DNA from: Spirosoma sp.
Lineage (GTDB): Bacteria; Bacteroidota; Bacteroidia; Cytophagales; Spirosomataceae
Direction of reading: 5' to 3'
DNA length: 8,973 nt
Assembly: GCA_025351545.1 (NCBI GenBank)
Contig: JANXVQ010000553.1
Coordinates: 1-8,973 of the forward strand
In this document: piece by piece, positions 5,447-8,973 of the stretch
How the letters are laid out: each line of letters starts with the position of its first letter
Numbering within the stretch: the first letter of the stretch is position 1
Made by a program: the position numbers and the translations under genes
The notes under the pieces: generated by a model
What the model was told of the DNA's origin: nothing
The model's input: the letters and a program-made list of their open reading frames with translations, nothing else
The model's database searches: none

Positions 5447-7189
5447 TTAGTTCAGCCGGTAAGCCGGATAACGGTTATGCGTTTTCTCATAATAAGGCGT
5501 TTGTCGATAAATAAAATCTAATTGAGCATCAGCGTTTTCGGCAAAAGCTTTGTCGGTGGCTCGTTTTTCTTCCAGTTGCTTCCGTAAACTCGGGTCGTTT
5601 TTTATCAATTCAGCGGCCGTATCTTCGAAAATGTAATTAGAAAAGTACTCTTTCTGATCAAGGATACTATCGAAAAAATTCCAGGCAAAAAACGAATCAA
5701 CGCCTTGTGGTTCAAGTGTTTCAACAATATACCGATTGGCAGATTGGTTTGTGTAAACTAGATAATCGCCTTTATAGAATTGAATGCGTTGTGTTTCCGT
5801 GCGCACTTTCACGCCCGAGTGAAGATAGTGGCCTTCGTAAGGGCGCTGCGGGCTTTTATAATCTGTAATGTAATAAGCCGATACGGTCATTAGTGTATCC
5901 TTTGGCAAGGTTTTCACTGCTACGCCATTACGTTTTATTTCGCCAATAACTTCCTGCCAGGCCTGCGGAATGACATAGGCACGAGGCTTGTCAACCTGAG
6001 TATCAATCGAAAAATTATTCCAGTATGGCACACGCTTTGTAAAGGGCTTTGTCCGGTCATAATAAAGTCGTTTCAGACCCGAAACCTCACTGGGCTTATA
6101 CATCGCTGCATACCCCAGAAATGTAACAGAATCACTTTTACTACGATCAAGTTTATAGCCTAAGGGGAAGGTTTTTTGCTGGCGAACAGCCTCATTAGCC
6201 CGCTGTTTATTCGCCAGAATTTTTTGGGCTTCGCGCTCACATAATTGCATTACTGCTTCGTCGAAAACGTAAGAAGCCTTGACCCGAGCGGGATAGGGCT
6301 TCCACATATGCGTCTCCAATGTAAATCCGAAACAATTAAATAAAGCCGCGTATCCTGTTGAGTAGCGGGGCGTATCATTGTAGCCAACAAGACCACTTTC
6401 GGGCGTATCGCCAGCGTGGTTTACGTAAGGTGCCGATGGAAAACCTTTTTCGGTCAGCATTTTATCCAATTCCGGCTGGAAACGCTGCGTCATGTATCCC
6501 GACACTATTGGCTGAAGTTTATCTTTCTGAGTCGCGAAATACGTCAGTACGTGTTGATAATCGGCCCCGTCGCTGGTATGATTATCAACGAAAACATGCG
6601 GCTTCAGCGATTGGTACATTGCTTGAAATGCCCGCGTATTTTCGGCTTCGGCCTTTATAAAATCGCGGTTGAGGTTCAGATTCCGGGCATTGCCCCGAAA
6701 CCCATATGATTCCGGCCCGTTCTGATTTACCCGCGATATACCCCGGTTCAAACTACCGCCCACGTTGTAAACAGGTACAATGGCGATCAGTACATTTTTT
6801 GGCAGTTTATTAGCTTTCAGCAAGTCTCGAGCCAGCATCATGCAGGCATCGATACCTTCCGGTTCGCCAGGGTGTATACCGTTGTTAATTAATAGCGTAA
6901 CGCGATCTGGTCGGGCAACAAACTGTTTATCAGATGCTAACAAAACCAGATGCAAGGGCTTGCCGATATCGGTTTTGCCAATTTCAATTAATTTACACTG
7001 TTCATACTGTCGGTCCAGTTGCTGATACCAACTGATAATCTGGGTATAGGTCGCCGTCTGATTCGTATTGCGCTCGTAGGGCGTTATGTCCGATGTTTTG
7101 GACTGGGAAAAACCCGATAACGACACAAACTGACTTACGCACCAGCTTAAACAGGCAAGTCGTAGAAAAGAAAAAGGACATTTGGTCAT
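5447..7189 (-). CDS. secreted M14-family zinc carboxypeptidase
   Basis: This 580-residue protein is a peptidase of family M14, hydrolysing peptide or amide bonds next to a free carboxyl group with one zinc ion. The N-terminus (residues 1-28) is hydrophobic and ends GFS|Q, typical of a Sec signal peptide, so it acts outside the cytoplasm. The catalytic domain covers about 40-330: HPGE with His106 and Glu109 as zinc ligands, the NLNRDF segment (Asn174, Arg175) for binding the substrate carboxylate, VDNHTSDG with His204 as third ligand, and FTLETHMW with Glu292 as the expected general base. All key residues are present. The last 250 residues are a family-specific, beta-rich extension I cannot name, ending in a charged helical stretch (near 535-565). 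It is divergent from the serine hydrolase gene (185 bp between starts) and followed by the NTF2-like gene. Substrate preference cannot be read from the sequence. Confidence 0.95.
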   Translation of the reverse strand: MTKCPFSFLRLACLSWCVSQFVSLSGFSQSKTSDITPYERNTNQTATYTQIISWYQQLDRQYEQCKLIEIGKTDIGKPLHLVLLASDKQFVARPDRVTLLINNGIHPGEPEGIDACMMLARDLLKANKLPKNVLIAIVPVYNVGGSLNRGISRVNQNGPESYGFRGNARNLNLNRDFIKAEAENTRAFQAMYQSLKPHVFVDNHTSDGADYQHVLTYFATQKDKLQPIVSGYMTQRFQPELDKMLTEKGFPSAPYVNHAGDTPESGLVGYNDTPRYSTGYAALFNCFGFTLETHMWKPYPARVKASYVFDEAVMQLCEREAQKILANKQRANEAVRQQKTFPLGYKLDRSKSDSVTFLGYAAMYKPSEVSGLKRLYYDRTKPFTKRVPYWNNFSIDTQVDKPRAYVIPQAWQEVIGEIKRNGVAVKTLPKDTLMTVSAYYITDYKSPQRPYEGHYLHSGVKVRTETQRIQFYKGDYLVYTNQSANRYIVETLEPQGVDSFFAWNFFDSILDQKEYFSNYIFEDTAAELIKNDPSLRKQLEEKRATDKAFAENADAQLDFIYRQTPYYEKTHNRYPAYRLN

Positions 7190-7374
7190 AAATGCGAATG
7201 GATGGTAATTAGCCAGTATAAATGATCTACGAATATAAGTTAAACTGCAAAAACGACTGATAACCCAATTTTCAATTGTGTAGAATAGTAATTCTCCTTA
7301 TGCATCTTCTTTTGTTTTTAGATCGTTTAATTTAGTCAACTGGACCTGTTTGCTATAATTCCTCCCGCAAGTTT
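7190..7374. promoter_or_regulatory. divergent promoter region of the peptidase and serine hydrolase genes
   Basis: This 185-bp AT-rich gap must carry promoters for both outward-facing genes. I find no exact TAnnTTTG box for either. TATAAT at 7354-7359 is close to the + strand start. Two short inverted repeats lie near the middle: caatt-ttc-aattg at 7266-7278 and agaat-agta-attct at about 7282-7295; either could be a regulator site, but they are short enough to be chance. Confidence 0.5.
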
Positions 7375-8967
7375 ATGAACCTCAACCGCAGAGATTTCCT
7401 CCAGCAACTTGGCTTCGGTGCCGTTGGTCTGGCTATTGCCACTACCCTACCCACAACCGGCTGGACACTACCAACCAAGTCGGGAAAACTCCCTCGCAGT
7501 CTACCCGAAACACAGGGCGTTGCACCCGGCGGTCTGCTGGATTTTGTCAATACTATCGAATCCAACAAGCTAAATGTGCATAGTGTCATGATACTTCGGC
7601 ATGGCCAGGTGGTGGCCGAAGGCTGGTGGGCGCCCTACGCTCCTCAACTCAAGCACACGTTGTATTCGCTCAGCAAAAGTTTCACGTCGTCGGCAGTGGG
7701 AATGGCCGTGGCAGAAAAGCGGTTGACCGTTGAGGACAAAGTCGTTTCATTTTTTCCCAAAGATGTCCCCGCCACGATCAGTACTAATCTGGCGGCTATG
7801 CGCGTGAAGGATTTACTGACCATGTCGACCGGGCATGATAAGGATACCACACCTGCCCTTCGTGGAGGAACAGATACCAACTGGATAAAATCATTTTTGG
7901 CGCAACCCGTTGATCATGAGCCGGGAACGTTCTTCGTCTATAACAGCGGGGCTACCTATATGCTATCGGCCATTGTTCAGAAACTCACTGGTCAAACTGT
8001 ACTTGAGTACCTAAAGCCCCGTTTATTCGGACCGTTGGGTATTGAGGGCGAAGATTGGGAAGTTGATCCAAATGGCATCAATACTGGAGGCTGGGGACTT
8101 CGGTTGCGCACAGAAGACATCGCCAAATTCGGACAACTCTATCTTCAAAAAGGCATGTGGAATGGTAAACGGCTGATCTCCGATGCCTGGATTGCCGACG
8201 CAACCCGCTCAGAAGTACAATCGAAGGGCGGCAAGGGCGACGCTAGTGTTAACGACTGGATTCAGGGATATGGCTACCAGTTCTGGCGATGCCGCCACGA
8301 AGCGTATCGGGGCGACGGGGCCTTCGGTCAGTACTGCATTGTACTGCCTAAAGAGGATGCCGTTATTGCGATCACATCCGAATCCGGCAACATGCAGGGT
8401 ATTCTCGACGCCGTCTGGAATCACATCTTACCCGCACTCCAGGATACCGGCCTTCCATCCGATAAAATAAAGCAAGCGGCCTTAACCCAAAAGTTGACAA
8501 CCTTAGCCCTGGCACCAACAAGCAGCCAGACAGCCTCGTCGGTGGCGGCACAGATAAGCGGGAAAACGTATGCCGTTGCCGACAATCCATTACACGTGAA
8601 AGATGTGTCGCTGACCTTCGGTAAGGACGGATGCATATTTAAACTTCAGGACGACCGGGGCGATCATCAGGTCTTGTGTGGTGCTGGCCGCTGGCGGGAA
8701 AGTACCACCACTTTTTCTGTAGCTCCGCTTTCACTAACCCCAACGGTTGTACCCGGTGGCGACATCAGAAAAGTGGCTGGCAGCGGTAGCTGGCAGGACC
8801 CGAATACGTTTGTCATGATCTGGCGATTTACTGAAACCGCTCATTATGATACGATTACCTGCCGATTCGGGAAGGAAGGTGTTCAGGTTGAATTTCAGAG
8901 CAGCCTGAGTATCATCAATAAAACGAAAGACAAACGCCCGGTGCTTGACGGGAAAATGGTTGCCTGA
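7375..8967 (+). CDS. Tat-exported SxxK serine hydrolase (class C beta-lactamase/PBP fold)
   Basis: The 530-residue enzyme belongs to the beta-lactamase/penicillin-binding-protein-like serine hydrolases (family S12 type). The N-terminus NRRDFLQQLGFGAVGLAI (4-21) is a twin-arginine signal, so it is exported folded. Catalytic motifs are in order: SLSK (Ser98 nucleophile, Lys101), YNS (Tyr189, Asn190), and GDGAFGQ (313-319) in place of the KTG/HTG box. Conserved surroundings include HTLYSLSKSFTSSAVGMAV, VKDLLTMSTGH, EPGTFFVYNSGATYMLS and GWGLRLRTEDIAKFGQLYL. Residues from about 385 form a separate beta-rich C-terminal domain of the lipocalin-like sort often attached to this family. The substrate may be a peptide, D-amino-acid amide or ester; true beta-lactamase activity is less likely, as the third motif is atypical and the length well above the 360-390 of AmpC. 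There is no Shine-Dalgarno before the ATG. The stop falls six bases before the window end. Confidence 0.95.
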   Translation: MNLNRRDFLQQLGFGAVGLAIATTLPTTGWTLPTKSGKLPRSLPETQGVAPGGLLDFVNTIESNKLNVHSVMILRHGQVVAEGWWAPYAPQLKHTLYSLSKSFTSSAVGMAVAEKRLTVEDKVVSFFPKDVPATISTNLAAMRVKDLLTMSTGHDKDTTPALRGGTDTNWIKSFLAQPVDHEPGTFFVYNSGATYMLSAIVQKLTGQTVLEYLKPRLFGPLGIEGEDWEVDPNGINTGGWGLRLRTEDIAKFGQLYLQKGMWNGKRLISDAWIADATRSEVQSKGGKGDASVNDWIQGYGYQFWRCRHEAYRGDGAFGQYCIVLPKEDAVIAITSESGNMQGILDAVWNHILPALQDTGLPSDKIKQAALTQKLTTLALAPTSSQTASSVAAQISGKTYAVADNPLHVKDVSLTFGKDGCIFKLQDDRGDHQVLCGAGRWRESTTTFSVAPLSLTPTVVPGGDIRKVAGSGSWQDPNTFVMIWRFTETAHYDTITCRFGKEGVQVEFQSSLSIINKTKDKRPVLDGKMVA

Positions 8968-8973
8968 TTTTTG

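Noticed and set aside
7354..7359. TATAAT as a sigma70-type -10 box for the serine hydrolase gene
   Set aside because: Bacteroidota primary promoters use TAnnTTTG with TTG at -33, there is no well-spaced TTGACA, and it would leave an extremely short leader.

Overview
The window looks like chromosomal DNA from a Cytophagales-type Bacteroidota, probably close to Spirosoma. This is inferred from protein style (a lipoprotein with an LTAC lipobox, signal peptides cut before Gln, an M14 peptidase and a Tat-exported serine hydrolase of the kinds common there), from the absence of strong Shine-Dalgarno sequences, and from at least one good Bacteroidota -7 box (TAnnTTTG). No rRNA, tRNA, CRISPR array or phage gene is visible.

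Layout, left to right. (1) The 3' two thirds of an N-acyl-D-amino-acid deacylase gene on the + strand, cut by the window edge. (2) A small lipoprotein of unknown function on the - strand, convergent with it. (3) A - strand pair: a Schlafen/AlbA_2 plus winged-helix protein followed 22 bp later by hemF, the oxygen-dependent coproporphyrinogen III oxidase of haem synthesis. (4) A gene-free stretch of about 580 bp (3271-3850) with inverted repeats, ending in a very strong bidirectional terminator-like hairpin. (5) A small - strand gene for a charged protein with an AT-hook-like tail and a segment that resembles an AbrB-type beta hairpin; it has a candidate promoter and a 10-bp-phased direct repeat upstream. 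(6) A second gene-free stretch of about 510 bp (4334-4844), AT-rich, holding a 112-bp element with perfect 13-bp terminal inverted repeats and near-perfect 10-bp flanking direct repeats, which looks like a MITE. (7) A - strand pair: an exported M14 zinc carboxypeptidase and an exported NTF2-like (DUF4440/SnoaL type) protein. (8) Divergent from these, a Tat-exported SxxK serine hydrolase of the class C beta-lactamase/penicillin-binding-protein fold, complete up to the window end.

Functional reading: three of the enzymes (D-aminoacylase, M14 carboxypeptidase, SxxK hydrolase) act on peptide or amide bonds and two of them carry export signals, so the region could contribute to salvage of peptides or cell-wall fragments. 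This is an inference from content, since the genes are not one operon. The most unusual items are non-coding: the MITE-like element and the nested hairpins at 3733-3847. The AbrB/AT-hook-like protein is the most interesting unknown gene. I see no clear defence, secretion or biosynthetic system that would count as a new multi-gene system.
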